DNA of 64,000 nucleotides from the NCBI RefSeq assembly GCF_015704865.1, contig NZ_JADQTO010000010.1, positions 62,001-126,000 of the forward strand. Reading direction: 5' to 3'. The position numbers were made by a program, and so were the translations under genes. The DNA is from Actinoplanes aureus (lineage in GTDB: Bacteria > Actinomycetota > Actinomycetes > Mycobacteriales > Micromonosporaceae). The notes under the pieces are model-generated. The model was not told where the DNA came from. It worked only from the letters and a program-made list of their open reading frames with translations, and did not search any database. Of this stretch, positions 39,873 through 48,195 are shown piece by piece; within the stretch, counting starts at the first letter, position 1, and every line of letters begins with the position of its first letter.

Positions 39873-41117
39873 ATGAAGGCCGGCTCACGTCCCGCCGCGG
39901 GCCGGGCCGTACTCGTCGATGACATCCGGGCGGCGCACGCGCGGGCGGCGCCCTGGCCGTACGCCGAACTCGACGTCGCCGCGCTGCGGGCCGCGGGCCA
40001 CGCGCCGGTTCCCTTCCGTGAGCTGGTCCTGAAGGTTCACCAGCGGTGCAACCTCGCCTGCGACTACTGCTACGTCTACGAGCTCGCCGACCAGAGCTGG
40101 CGGGACCGGCCGCGCACCATGTCCGACGCGGTGCGGGACGCGGCTCTGGCCCGGTTCGCCGGCCACGCACGGCGGCACCGGCTCTCCGGCGTACGGATCG
40201 TGTTGCACGGCGGCGAGCCGTTGCTCTACGGCCCGGCCGAGCTGGCGCGGCTCGTCCGAGCCGCGCGCGACGTCTTCCCGCCGGGCTGCCGGGTCGAGTT
40301 CAGCATGCAGACCAACGGCGTTCTGCTGGACGCGCCCACCGTCGCGGTGCTGGTCGAGCAGGGCATCAGCGTCGGCGTCAGCGTCGACGGCACGCCGGCC
40401 GACCACGATCGGCACCGCCGCACCCGCACCGGGCGCGGCAGCTTCGCCGCGGTGGCGCGCGGCCTCCAGCTGCTGCGCAGGCCGGAGAACCGCGCCGCGT
40501 ACGCGGGCCTGCTGTGCACAGTCGACCCCGGCACCGACCCGATCGCCTGCTACGAGCAGCTGCTCACCTTCGACCCACCGGCCATCGACCTGCTGCTCCC
40601 GCACCTGAACTGGGAACATCCGCCGACCAGGCCGCCCGGCGCGACGCCGTACGCCGGCTGGCTGATCGCCGTCTTCGACCGCTGGTACGCCGACCGTTCG
40701 CCGGTGCGGATCCGCCTCTTCGACGACACGATCAGCCTGGTACTCGGCGGTGACAGCCGCAGCGAGCAGATCGGGCTCAGCCCATCCGGCGTACTGGTCG
40801 TCGAGTCGGACGGCGCGATCGAACAGGTCGACGCGCTCAAGAGCGCCTACCCCGGCGCCTGCGCCACCGGTTTGAACGTGATCCGCGACGAACTCGACGC
40901 CGCGTTGGACGACCCCGGCATCGTGGCCCGCCAGATCGGCCGGGCCGCCCTGTCCGACGAATGCCAGGCCTGCCCCGCCGTAGCCTTCTGCGGCGGCGGC
41001 CATTACGCCCACCGCTACCGCCCCGGCGTCGGCTTCCGCGCCCCATCCGTGCACTGCGCGGACATGCGCGCATTCATCCGCCACGTCTACGACCGCGTCG
41101 CATCCGACGTGGGCTAG
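39873..41117 (+). CDS. FxsB-like radical SAM/SPASM peptide-modifying enzyme
   Basis: A 414-residue radical SAM enzyme. The iron-sulfur cluster motif is Cys59-x3-Cys63-x2-Cys66 in LKVHQRCNLACDYCYVYE, wording typical of the FxsB/cyclophane-forming maturases, continuing DQSWRDRPRTMS. HGGEPLLYG and SVDGTPADHDRHR are further family marks. A C-terminal Cys cluster (DECQACPAVAFCGGG, then VHCADM) is a SPASM-like auxiliary-cluster region. Relatives make carbon-carbon cross-links in a ribosomal precursor peptide. It lacks the extra HExxH domain of longer FxsB proteins. No short FxSxx-type precursor gene was found nearby, which is unusual. The 3' end is followed by a 26-base tandem copy. Confidence 0.87.
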   Translation: MKAGSRPAAGRAVLVDDIRAAHARAAPWPYAELDVAALRAAGHAPVPFRELVLKVHQRCNLACDYCYVYELADQSWRDRPRTMSDAVRDAALARFAGHARRHRLSGVRIVLHGGEPLLYGPAELARLVRAARDVFPPGCRVEFSMQTNGVLLDAPTVAVLVEQGISVGVSVDGTPADHDRHRRTRTGRGSFAAVARGLQLLRRPENRAAYAGLLCTVDPGTDPIACYEQLLTFDPPAIDLLLPHLNWEHPPTRPPGATPYAGWLIAVFDRWYADRSPVRIRLFDDTISLVLGGDSRSEQIGLSPSGVLVVESDGAIEQVDALKSAYPGACATGLNVIRDELDAALDDPGIVARQIGRAALSDECQACPAVAFCGGGHYAHRYRPGVGFRAPSVHCADMRAFIRHVYDRVASDVG

Positions 41118-41145
41118 CCCGCGTCGCGGCCGACGTGGGCTAGCC
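41094..41145 (+). repeat. 26-base tandem duplication of the radical SAM gene end
   Basis: Two adjacent 26-base units (41094-41119 and 41120-41145) differ at two positions. The first contains the last codons and stop (GACGTGGGCTAG); the second repeats them outside the gene. A recent small duplication. Confidence 0.85.
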
Positions 41146-41197
41146 CTTCCTGGGCCGGGCCTGCTGATCACGGCCAGCAGTGCCCACTCAGCCTGGT

Positions 41198-41324
41198 CTT
41201 GCCGGTCCCGCTTCTTCGGGGTACGCGTAACCGGTCGTCCCGCCGAAGCCGACCCCGTCCCCGCCCTCCCAGCGCAAGCCAAGCTTCCCCTGACGGCCCC
41301 AGCGCGACCGCCGGGAAACACCAT
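41198..41324 (-). repeat. Dispersed repeat, copy 2 (inverted relative to copy 3)
   Basis: Begins CTTGCCGGTCCCGCTTCTTC and ends near GGGAAACACC. Its reverse complement aligns along its whole length with 41489-41610 and with copy 1 at 5167-5266. Together with copy 3 it fills the 649-base gap after the radical SAM gene; the spacer 41325-41488 holds nothing I can identify, and the stretch 41611-41766 only the leader of the dehydrogenase gene. Confidence 0.85.
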
Positions 41325-41488
41325 CATCCGGCGATTACGGCGGCAAACGCGGGCAATCGCGGCCCCTACGGCCCGCCCGTCCGCGGCCAGGTCGTTCGCA
41401 CGCGCCGCCCCGGCCCGCAAACCCCGCGGCAGACAGCCCGGCCGCGTGGCGAGCCACCGCGCCCGGTACTCGCGCAGCGGGACGGACT

Positions 41489-41610
41489 GGTGTTTCCCGG
41501 CGGCCGCGCTGGGGCGGTGACGGAAAGCCCAGCTCGCGCGGGGAGAGCGGGCACGCGTCGGCTTCGGCGGGACGCCGGTCACGCGTACCCGACGAAGCGG
41601 GACCGGCAAG
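41489..41610 (+). repeat. Dispersed repeat, copy 3
   Basis: Begins GGTGTTTCCCGGCGGCCGCG and ends GAAGCGGGACCGGCAAG. It pairs with copy 2 to give an inverted pair about 410 bases overall, which could fold into a very long hairpin or mark a miniature element with terminal inverted repeats. The left 24 bases are identical to copy 1. Confidence 0.85.
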
Positions 41611-41766
41611 CAAACCTCGACCCACGAAGCGGCCGGCGCGGGGAGATCGCCGCGCGGTGCTGATCTGGGATGTACTGGCAGTACACCCATCACCGGTGAC
41701 TTCCTCGTGCGGCGCTGCGGCGCTTTGCTGGATGGCGACACCCACCATCTGCAAGGAGCTTCGCTC

Positions 41767-42789
41767 ATGCGTGTTGCCGTCATGACCGCCCCCGGTGAGG
41801 TTCGCGTCGAGGAGCGCCCGGATCCGCGGATCGAGCAACCGACCGACGCGATCATCCGTCTGGCCGCCACCTGCGTCTGCGGGTCGGACCTGTGGCCCTA
41901 CCGCGGCGTTGAACGGGTCGATGAACCGCGTCCGATGGGCCACGAGTACGTCGGTTTCGTCGAGGAGGTCGGCAGCGACGTCCGTAACGTGCGTCCGGGG
42001 CAGTTCGTCGTCGGTTCCTTCTTTGCCTCTGACAACACCTGCGAGATCTGCCGGGCCGGCTACCACACCCACTGCGTGCAGGCCCAGTCCGCCGCCCCCG
42101 GTGGAGCGCAGGCCGAGTACGCCCGGATCACCCTCGCCGACGGCACCCTCGTCCCCACCGCGGAGACGCCGTCCGGAGATTTGATCCCTGGCCTCCTCGC
42201 CGCCTCCGACGTGCTCGGCACCGGGTGGTTCGCCGCCGTCGCCGCTCAGGCGGGCACGGGCAAGACCGTGGCGATCGTCGGCGACGGGGCTGTCGGCCTG
42301 CTGGGCGTCATGGCCGCCAAGCAGCTCGGCGCCGAACGGATCATCGCGATGAGCCGACATGAGTCCCGGCAGAAGCTCGCGCTGGAGTTCGGCGCTACCG
42401 ACGTCGTGAACGAACGCGGCGACGAGGGTGTGGCCCGGATCAAGGAACTCACCGGCGGGCTCGGCGCCCACTCGGTGATCGAGGCGGTCGGCACCCAGGA
42501 GTCGATGATGCAGGCCATCCAGTCCACCCGCGCGGGCGGGCACGTCGGCTACGTCGGCGTGGCCCACGACGTCTCCCTTCCCGGCGACGAGCTGTTCTTC
42601 TCCGGCGTGCACCTGCACGGCGGCCCCGCCCCGGTACGCCGCTTCCTGCCCCACCTGATCGACCTGATCACCAACCGCACCATCGACCCCGGCAAGGTCT
42701 TCGATCTCACCCTGCCGCTCGACCAGGCCGCCGACGGTTATCGGGCCATGGACCGGCGGGAAGCCATCAAGGTCCTGCTGCAGCCGTGA
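41767..42789 (+). CDS. Zinc-type alcohol dehydrogenase (MDR family)
   Basis: A 340-residue medium-chain dehydrogenase/reductase. Catalytic-zinc residues appear in TCVCGSDLW and GHEYVGFVEEVG; the structural-zinc loop is CEICRAGYHTHC, somewhat Cys-poor. The Rossmann motif is VGDGAVGLLGV near residue 170. Related proteins are annotated as glutathione-independent or threonine-type dehydrogenases, but the substrate is open. A strong AAGGAG precedes the ATG. Its stop overlaps the MFS exporter GTG by 4 bases, suggesting a detoxification or export pair. Confidence 0.9.
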   Translation: MRVAVMTAPGEVRVEERPDPRIEQPTDAIIRLAATCVCGSDLWPYRGVERVDEPRPMGHEYVGFVEEVGSDVRNVRPGQFVVGSFFASDNTCEICRAGYHTHCVQAQSAAPGGAQAEYARITLADGTLVPTAETPSGDLIPGLLAASDVLGTGWFAAVAAQAGTGKTVAIVGDGAVGLLGVMAAKQLGAERIIAMSRHESRQKLALEFGATDVVNERGDEGVARIKELTGGLGAHSVIEAVGTQESMMQAIQSTRAGGHVGYVGVAHDVSLPGDELFFSGVHLHGGPAPVRRFLPHLIDLITNRTIDPGKVFDLTLPLDQAADGYRAMDRREAIKVLLQP

Positions 42790-44093
42790 CCTCCGCACGG
42801 CTCGCACCGCACACGGCCGGCGCGGGGATGCCCTCGGAACGTGACCGTCGCCAGGCCCGGGTCACCTCGGGCCTGGTGGCGACCGTCATCTTCCTGACCG
42901 CGATCGCGCCGCTCGCCACCGACATGTACGTCCCTGCGTTCCCGCAGGTCGCCGGAGACCTGTCGGCCACGGCGACGCAGGTCCAGCTCACCTTGACGAC
43001 GTTCTTCGTCGGCATGGCACTGGGCCAGCTGGTCGGCGGACCGGTCTCCGACCAGCGCGGCCGCCGCCGGCCGCTGATCGCCGCGATCGTGCTGATGGCG
43101 GCAGCCTCCGTCGTCTGCGCGCTCACCCCGTCGATCGGCGTCATGATGGCCGCCCGGTTCGTCCAGGGTTTCAGTGGTGGCTGGGCCATGGTGATTGGCC
43201 GCGCGGTGATCGTCGACCTGGCGACCGGCGCCCGCCTGGTACGCCTGCTGAACGTGGTCGCCGGGGTAGGCGGCATCGCCCCGATCGCCGGTCCGCTGAT
43301 CGGCGCGGTCATCCTCCAGCTGTCGCACTGGCGGATGTCGTTCTGGACGGTGGCCGCGCTCGGGGTGGCGATGGTGGTAGCCGCGCTCGCCGCCGTGCCC
43401 GAGTCGCTGCCACCCGAACGCCGGCACGGTGGCGGACTGCGCGCGTTCGCGGTGGCGGGCCGGCAGGTCCTCGCCAACCGCCGGTACGTCGGATATCTGG
43501 TGGTCAGCGGCTCGGCGATGGGCGCACTGTTCGCCTACGTCGCGACCTCGGCCTTCGTGCTGCAGTCGATGAACGGGATGTCGCCGGTCGCCTATTCGGT
43601 GGACTTCGCCGCCAACGCCGCCGGCATGACGGTGGCTGCGCTCGTGGCCGCCCGCCTGGCCGGGCGGGTCGACACCCGCAAGGTCATCCTGGTCGGCCAG
43701 ATCGCCGCCCTCGCCGCCGGTGTGGCGATGCTCACCGGCTCGCTCTGGTTCGGCACACCGCTGCTGCTGGCGGTCGTCTGTTTCCTCGTGCTCATGACCG
43801 CGCAGGGCCTCATCGGCCCCAACGGCGGCGCCCTCGCCTCCGCCGAGGTGCCCGAGCACCCGGGCACCGGCTCCGCGATCCTCGGTTTCGTCCAGTGGGT
43901 GGCCGCCGGCGCGATCGCGCCGATCGCCGGCCTCGGCGGCGAGCACACCGCGGTGCCGATGGCGCTGCTCATCGTCGCCGGTGCCGCGGCATCCATGCTC
44001 GGCCTTCTCGTGCTGGCCCGCGGCCAGAAGCTCCGGCCAGGCGAGGAAAGTGGCCTCAACCAAGGCCGAGACCACGCCGGCCGATGTCGTTGA
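42786..44093 (+). CDS. Bcr/CflA-type MFS drug exporter
   Basis: A 435-residue transporter with twelve helices. Bcr/CflA hallmarks are APLATDMYVPAFPQVAGDL in helix 1 and LGQLVGGPVSDQRGRRRPL after helix 2. Bcr/CflA proteins export bicyclomycin, chloramphenicol, cysteine or other small molecules. The GTG start overlaps the dehydrogenase stop, so both are made together. The last 38 bases overlap, tail to tail, with the convergent DUF1479 gene, giving a hydrophilic tail (GEESGLNQGRDHAGRCR) that may be a recent extension. Confidence 0.9.
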   Translation: MTSARLAPHTAGAGMPSERDRRQARVTSGLVATVIFLTAIAPLATDMYVPAFPQVAGDLSATATQVQLTLTTFFVGMALGQLVGGPVSDQRGRRRPLIAAIVLMAAASVVCALTPSIGVMMAARFVQGFSGGWAMVIGRAVIVDLATGARLVRLLNVVAGVGGIAPIAGPLIGAVILQLSHWRMSFWTVAALGVAMVVAALAAVPESLPPERRHGGGLRAFAVAGRQVLANRRYVGYLVVSGSAMGALFAYVATSAFVLQSMNGMSPVAYSVDFAANAAGMTVAALVAARLAGRVDTRKVILVGQIAALAAGVAMLTGSLWFGTPLLLAVVCFLVLMTAQGLIGPNGGALASAEVPEHPGTGSAILGFVQWVAAGAIAPIAGLGGEHTAVPMALLIVAGAAASMLGLLVLARGQKLRPGEESGLNQGRDHAGRCR

Positions 44094-45318
44094 GGTCGGT
44101 CGGCTGGAAGCGATTGGGCCAGTCGCGCTCGTAGTGCTCGGCCGGGAAGTCGCTGGGGCTCTCGCCCTTGAGGAACGCGTCGCGAACCGAAGCCGCGTAG
44201 GTCTCGTTGCGCGGGCACCAGGGTGCGGCCGGGATGTACATGACATTGCCCCAGCCCTTCTGGGCCTCGACCGGAGCGACGCTGTGGATCATGTCGCAGT
44301 GCCACCAGACCGAGTCGCCGGCCTTGACGTCGGGGATGCCGGCGAGGGCCTCCATCAGCGGGGCGTGCCACTTGTGGCCGGCGGGGAAGACCTGGTTGAC
44401 GGTGACGCCGCACATGTCGTCGTCGGGGACGTCGCTGAGCAGCGGGCGGAGCATCAGGTAGGCCATCGCCTCGGGGATCGGCACGGTGTGCAGCACGCCC
44501 TGGTCGTGGTCCATGTCGGACAGGGCGGTCCAGCCCTGGAAGGTGCGGAAGGCCGAGCACATGGTGGAGCCCGGATACTGCGGGCCGGTGGTGCGGTGGG
44601 CGGCGTCCCACGGGTCATACTGCTCGACGCTGCCGTCGAACAGGTGCCGGAACGCCTGCTGATAGGCCTGTGTCATCCACAGGTCGAGGGTGCCGGGGTC
44701 AAGGTGGGTGCCGAGCCCGGCCGAGTCGGCGCCCTCGGGGCGGCGGCGAATCCGGTCCGGGTAGAGGGAGTCACGGGTCGGGTCGAACCACTGGACGCCG
44801 TCGGACTCGTGTTTCCACTGGCTGTTGAGGAAGGCCTGCACGGTCGCCATGCGCTCGCTCTGGCGGGCCTGCATCTGGGCGGGTGACCAGTAGATCGGGT
44901 AGATCTCGGGCTTGGAGCCCACGCTGCCGAAGAAGTCGTCGCCGGGGCCCCGGTAATCCTCGAAGAAGCGGTTGCCCTCCACGTAGTCGACGATGTCCTG
45001 ATCCCATCGCAAGGCCTGATCGCGGTCGAAGTGGCCACGCACGACGAGGCAGCCCCGACGGCGCAACTGCTCGACCTGGGCGGCGGTGACGGTGCCGGCG
45101 GCGATGTCGGCGTAGTCGATCACGGGCCAGACGGTCTCGCCGCGGCGGCGGGCGGCGGCGATGTCGTCGATGGCGGCCTGCACGCGCCGCTCGACCACGG
45201 CGAAGACCTCGTCGACGGTGCGGCCGGACGCCGCGATCCGCTCGCGCAACGCCACCTTGATCTCGCGGGTCGCGGCACGCAGATCGGCAGGCGTCTCTTC
45301 CCAATGCGGCAGGGTCAT
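44056..45318 (-). CDS. DUF1479 (YbiU-like) putative Fe(II)/2-oxoglutarate oxygenase
   Basis: A 420-residue cytoplasmic protein of DUF1479, related to Escherichia coli YbiU. It has the double-stranded beta-helix oxygenase pattern, with a likely metal triad: His-x-Asp in GTHLDPGTLDLW and a distal His in WWHCDMIHSV. The substrate is unknown. AGGGA lies upstream of the ATG. It is divergent from a ROK repressor with three repeated TTCAAG-type sites between, so sugar- or metabolite-controlled expression is likely. Confidence 0.88.
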   Translation of the reverse strand: MTLPHWEETPADLRAATREIKVALRERIAASGRTVDEVFAVVERRVQAAIDDIAAARRRGETVWPVIDYADIAAGTVTAAQVEQLRRRGCLVVRGHFDRDQALRWDQDIVDYVEGNRFFEDYRGPGDDFFGSVGSKPEIYPIYWSPAQMQARQSERMATVQAFLNSQWKHESDGVQWFDPTRDSLYPDRIRRRPEGADSAGLGTHLDPGTLDLWMTQAYQQAFRHLFDGSVEQYDPWDAAHRTTGPQYPGSTMCSAFRTFQGWTALSDMDHDQGVLHTVPIPEAMAYLMLRPLLSDVPDDDMCGVTVNQVFPAGHKWHAPLMEALAGIPDVKAGDSVWWHCDMIHSVAPVEAQKGWGNVMYIPAAPWCPRNETYAASVRDAFLKGESPSDFPAEHYERDWPNRFQPTDLNDIGRRGLGLG

Positions 45319-45327
45319 GGCAGTCCC

Positions 45328-45378
45328 TTTCAAGTCAGCTCTCCTTACTTGAAAACGTAGACGACCCTTCTCTTCAAG
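45328..45378. promoter_or_regulatory. Operator cluster between DUF1479 and ROK genes
   Basis: A perfect inverted repeat TTTCAAGT (45328-45335) with ACTTGAAA (45347-45354), plus a third half-site CTTCAAGA (45372-45379 region). A local drop in GC and position between divergent genes suggest binding by the ROK repressor. Confidence 0.65.
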
Positions 45379-45392
45379 ACAAGAGCCCTGAC

Positions 45393-45398
45393 TAGAAT
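45393..45398 (+). promoter_or_regulatory. -10 element for leaderless ROK transcript
   Basis: TAGAAT lies six bases before the ATG at 45405. Confidence 0.55.
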
Positions 45399-45404
45399 CG
45401 GCAC

Positions 45405-46514
45405 ATGGACTCCGCCAAGCCGTCACTGGACCTGGTCCGGTCGGTGACCGACGTGCACGTGCTGCGGGCACTGATGCGGCACCGCCGGCTGACGCGGGCC
45501 GAGCTGGCCGCCCAGATCGGCATCTCCAAGCCGACCGCTGGTGAGAGCGTGCGGCGGCTGACCGAGCGCGGGCTCGTCGCCGACACCGGGGAGCGCACCC
45601 CTGGCGGGCGTGGCCGCGGCCGGGTGGGTTCGTATTACGCGCTCGCTCCGGCGGTGGGTGTCGCTCTGGCGGTCACCATCGCTCCGGAGGGTGTCGTGGC
45701 CGAGTGCCTCGACGTCTACGGCGACGCTCTCGCTCGTACGATGCGGGAGGTCGACCGGCCCGCCCGGCCGGACCACGTCGCCGCCGCGCTGAGATCGGCG
45801 GCCGCCGAGGTGCGCGACGCCGCTGACCACCCGGTCCGGGCGACCGTCGTCAGCGCCGCCGACCCGGTGGACCGCGCGACCGGCCGCCTGGTCCAGCTGC
45901 CCGACGCGCCGTTCCTGGTCGGCGAGCTGGACCCGGTCGCCGTCCTCGCACCCTTCGCCGGTGGGCCGGTCGTCGTCGACAACGACGTGAACTGGGCCGC
46001 TTCGGCGGAGCGCGACAGCGCCGGTGCCGAGCACCTGCGCGACTTCGCCTATCTGTACCTGGGTGAGGGCCTGGGCTGCGCGATCGTCAACGACGGCGAG
46101 ATCCGGCGCGGGCGGTCCGGGCTGACCGGCGAGATCGCCCACCTGGTGACCGCCGGTCCGGGCGGGCGCGCGGTCCGGTTCATCGAGCTCTTCGGCGAAC
46201 TGGGTCTGCGCCGCCACGGCTCGACGGCGATCGACGTCGGCCGGCTGCTCGGCAGCGGCGCCACCACGCGCGAGGTCATCGGCACGGCCGTCGCCGGCGT
46301 GGTGGCCGCGGTGATCGCGCTCGCCGATCCGCAGGAGGTCGTCGTGGGCGGCTCGTGGGGCCCGGCACTGCTCGGCGACATCGGTGCGGCGACGGCCCGG
46401 CTGCCCCGGCACGTTCCGGTCCGGGCCACCGCACTGACCGGCGAGCCGGTCATGGCCGGCGTGCGCGCCGCGGCCCTCGACCACCTGCGGGCGTCCGTCA
46501 CGGCAGACGGCTGA
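45405..46514 (+). CDS. ROK-family transcriptional repressor
   Basis: A 369-residue regulator. An N-terminal winged helix (about 14-65; LTRAELAAQIGISKPTAGESV) precedes a ROK sugar-kinase-like domain. The domain keeps VDNDVNWAASAE and GLGCAIVNDGEIRRGRSGLTGEIAH, but lacks the normal Cys-rich zinc motif after that block, as some ROK repressors do. The ATG is supported by a leaderless -10 and by repeated operator-like sites just upstream. It probably senses a sugar or phosphosugar and represses the divergent DUF1479 gene and itself. Confidence 0.9.
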   Translation: MDSAKPSLDLVRSVTDVHVLRALMRHRRLTRAELAAQIGISKPTAGESVRRLTERGLVADTGERTPGGRGRGRVGSYYALAPAVGVALAVTIAPEGVVAECLDVYGDALARTMREVDRPARPDHVAAALRSAAAEVRDAADHPVRATVVSAADPVDRATGRLVQLPDAPFLVGELDPVAVLAPFAGGPVVVDNDVNWAASAERDSAGAEHLRDFAYLYLGEGLGCAIVNDGEIRRGRSGLTGEIAHLVTAGPGGRAVRFIELFGELGLRRHGSTAIDVGRLLGSGATTREVIGTAVAGVVAAVIALADPQEVVVGGSWGPALLGDIGAATARLPRHVPVRATALTGEPVMAGVRAAALDHLRASVTADG

Positions 46515-46600
46515 ACCACGAAGCTCGCACGGTGTGGTTGTTGTCTCCGGGTGGGTGGCCGGTGTCGACTCCGCGGATGATCGGTGGCACGGTCTGCGGC

Positions 46601-47152
46601 ATGGACCTGACCGTGATCCTCGGCCCGATGAAGGGCGGCAAGTCGCTGGAGATGATCAGCCTGCTGTCTCCGCTGCAGCACGCCGGCATCCCGCACTGCG
46701 TCTACCAGTCGGCCCGGCACGGCCGGGACACCTCGGTGACGTCCCGTTCCGGCGGCAGCCTGGAAACCGTGAAGGTGCACTCCCTGGCCGGCGCCGCCGA
46801 CGGCGAGGCCGAGGTGATCGGCGTCGACGAGATCCACATGTTCACCGTCGACGACATCGCCGTGCTCGGTGTCGCGGTCCGCCGCGGGATCAAGGTGGTG
46901 GTCGCCGGCATCGACCTGGACCACCGGGGTCAGCTGTTCGCACCGGTACGAGCCCTGTTCGAACTGGCACCGGAAAGGGTGATCTACCGGCGGGCGGTGT
47001 GCGACGTGTGCCGTTCCCTGGACGCGACGCACACCCAGGTCCTGGAGAGCGGCAAGCCGATGATCCGGGAGCTGGCGCCGTCGACCGCGCTGCCGGACGA
47101 CGGCACCTACACCTACGAGGCCCGCTGCCGCCGCTGCGTCGTACTGCCCTGA
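46601..47152 (+). CDS. tdk: Thymidine kinase (TK1-type)
   Basis: A 183-residue enzyme that phosphorylates thymidine to dTMP in salvage. The P-loop is GPMKGGKS (8-15), the Walker B/catalytic region VDEIHMF, and a C-terminal zinc site is formed by CDVCRS and CRRC. The core resembles the family, though the P-loop FSGKS is changed to KGGKS. The ATG at 46601 sits immediately before the P-loop strand. Its stop is part of a perfect 7-base dyad (CCTGACC, CC, GGTCAGG) that also covers the stop of the convergent lipoprotein gene. Confidence 0.88.
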   Translation: MDLTVILGPMKGGKSLEMISLLSPLQHAGIPHCVYQSARHGRDTSVTSRSGGSLETVKVHSLAGAADGEAEVIGVDEIHMFTVDDIAVLGVAVRRGIKVVVAGIDLDHRGQLFAPVRALFELAPERVIYRRAVCDVCRSLDATHTQVLESGKPMIRELAPSTALPDDGTYTYEARCRRCVVLP

Positions 47153-47158
47153 CCCCGG

Positions 47159-48136
47159 TCAGGCCTGGACCGTCAGCGTGCTCTTGGCCAGGTCGTACGC
47201 CGCCTGCACGGCCGGGTCGTCGCCGCCCAGGCCGCTCAGCTCCACGACCACCACACCACCCGGCGTCTTCACCGCGAACGCCTGCCGGTCGCTGTACTCC
47301 TCCAGCAGCTCCGAGAAGAGCTGATAGCTGAGCTCCACCCCGTCGCGCCCACCGAGCTTGATCTTCGCGTAGGTGACCTTGCGGGTCTTCGCCCCGGTCA
47401 GGATCTGCTTCAGCGCCTTGCGGGCGGTGGTGCCCTTCGGATCGATCCACACCCGCACGAACGCGGTGAGCCCGGCGGGCCGGCCGTTGATCTCGCAGGC
47501 CATCCGCAGCGAGCCCTTACGAGCCAGCTCGGCAAGCGGGTCGCCCTCGTCGACCTCGACCTTCTTGGGCTGCCACTTCTCGGCGGCCGAGAAGGTCACC
47601 GGCAGTTCGCAGGCGCTGCCCTTGGCACCGACCGCGGCGCCGGCGGCACCACCGGGAGCGCCGCTCGGGGCGGCCGACGAACGGGAATCGCTCGGGCAGT
47701 GGGTCTCGAGCTTGCCGAGCGCTGTCTGGAAGCCCTCGTTACCCAGCGCGACCGGGTCGGCGGCCGTGGCGAGCTTGCCGGCCTCGGCGGCGATGTCCTT
47801 GAGGACCACGGCGAACTCGGGATCGGTCGCCTCGGCGCTCGATTTGTTGAGGTCGTCCCGCAGGGCGCCGAAGGTGCTCTGGTAGAGCTCGGTCATCTCG
47901 GCATCGGTGGGCGCGTCGTTGCCCTTCGCGATGACGGCGATCTTGCCGAGCAAGCCCATGACCGCGGTCCGGGCGGCTTCGCCGCTGGACTTGCAGATCT
48001 CAGCGGTATTGCTCGCGGCGGACGCCGAAGCGCCCGCCGCGCCAGAATTGCTGTCCGAGGTGTTGCAGGCGCCGGCCGACAACAGGGTGGCGCCGAGCGC
48101 CACCACCGCCAGAGGGCGGTGCGAAAATCTGATCAC
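47159..48136 (-). CDS. Lipoprotein of unknown function
   Basis: A 325-residue predicted lipoprotein (lipidated Cys24, LLSAGAC). The first half is helical and acidic (about 30-165). A low-complexity Ala/Gly linker follows (about 170-190), then a C-terminal alpha/beta domain (about 195-325) with KVTYAKIKLGGRDGVELSYQ, resembling DUF3558-like or sensor-type lipoprotein domains of actinobacteria. The GTG at 48136 is chosen because it places the signal peptide at the start. Convergent with the thymidine kinase gene at 6 bases. Function unknown. Confidence 0.75.
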   Translation of the reverse strand: MIRFSHRPLAVVALGATLLSAGACNTSDSNSGAAGASASAASNTAEICKSSGEAARTAVMGLLGKIAVIAKGNDAPTDAEMTELYQSTFGALRDDLNKSSAEATDPEFAVVLKDIAAEAGKLATAADPVALGNEGFQTALGKLETHCPSDSRSSAAPSGAPGGAAGAAVGAKGSACELPVTFSAAEKWQPKKVEVDEGDPLAELARKGSLRMACEINGRPAGLTAFVRVWIDPKGTTARKALKQILTGAKTRKVTYAKIKLGGRDGVELSYQLFSELLEEYSDRQAFAVKTPGGVVVVELSGLGGDDPAVQAAYDLAKSTLTVQA

Positions 48137-48195
48137 AACCCGAGGACTGTACGCGAGCCGCACCCCTCGACGCACGTCGATACCAGAACGCCCGT

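Noticed and set aside
41199..41663. Possible small protein over the repeat pair
   Set aside because: The translated words recur at every repeat copy in either direction and are Arg/Gly/Pro-rich; the similarity is explained by the DNA repeat, not by coding.
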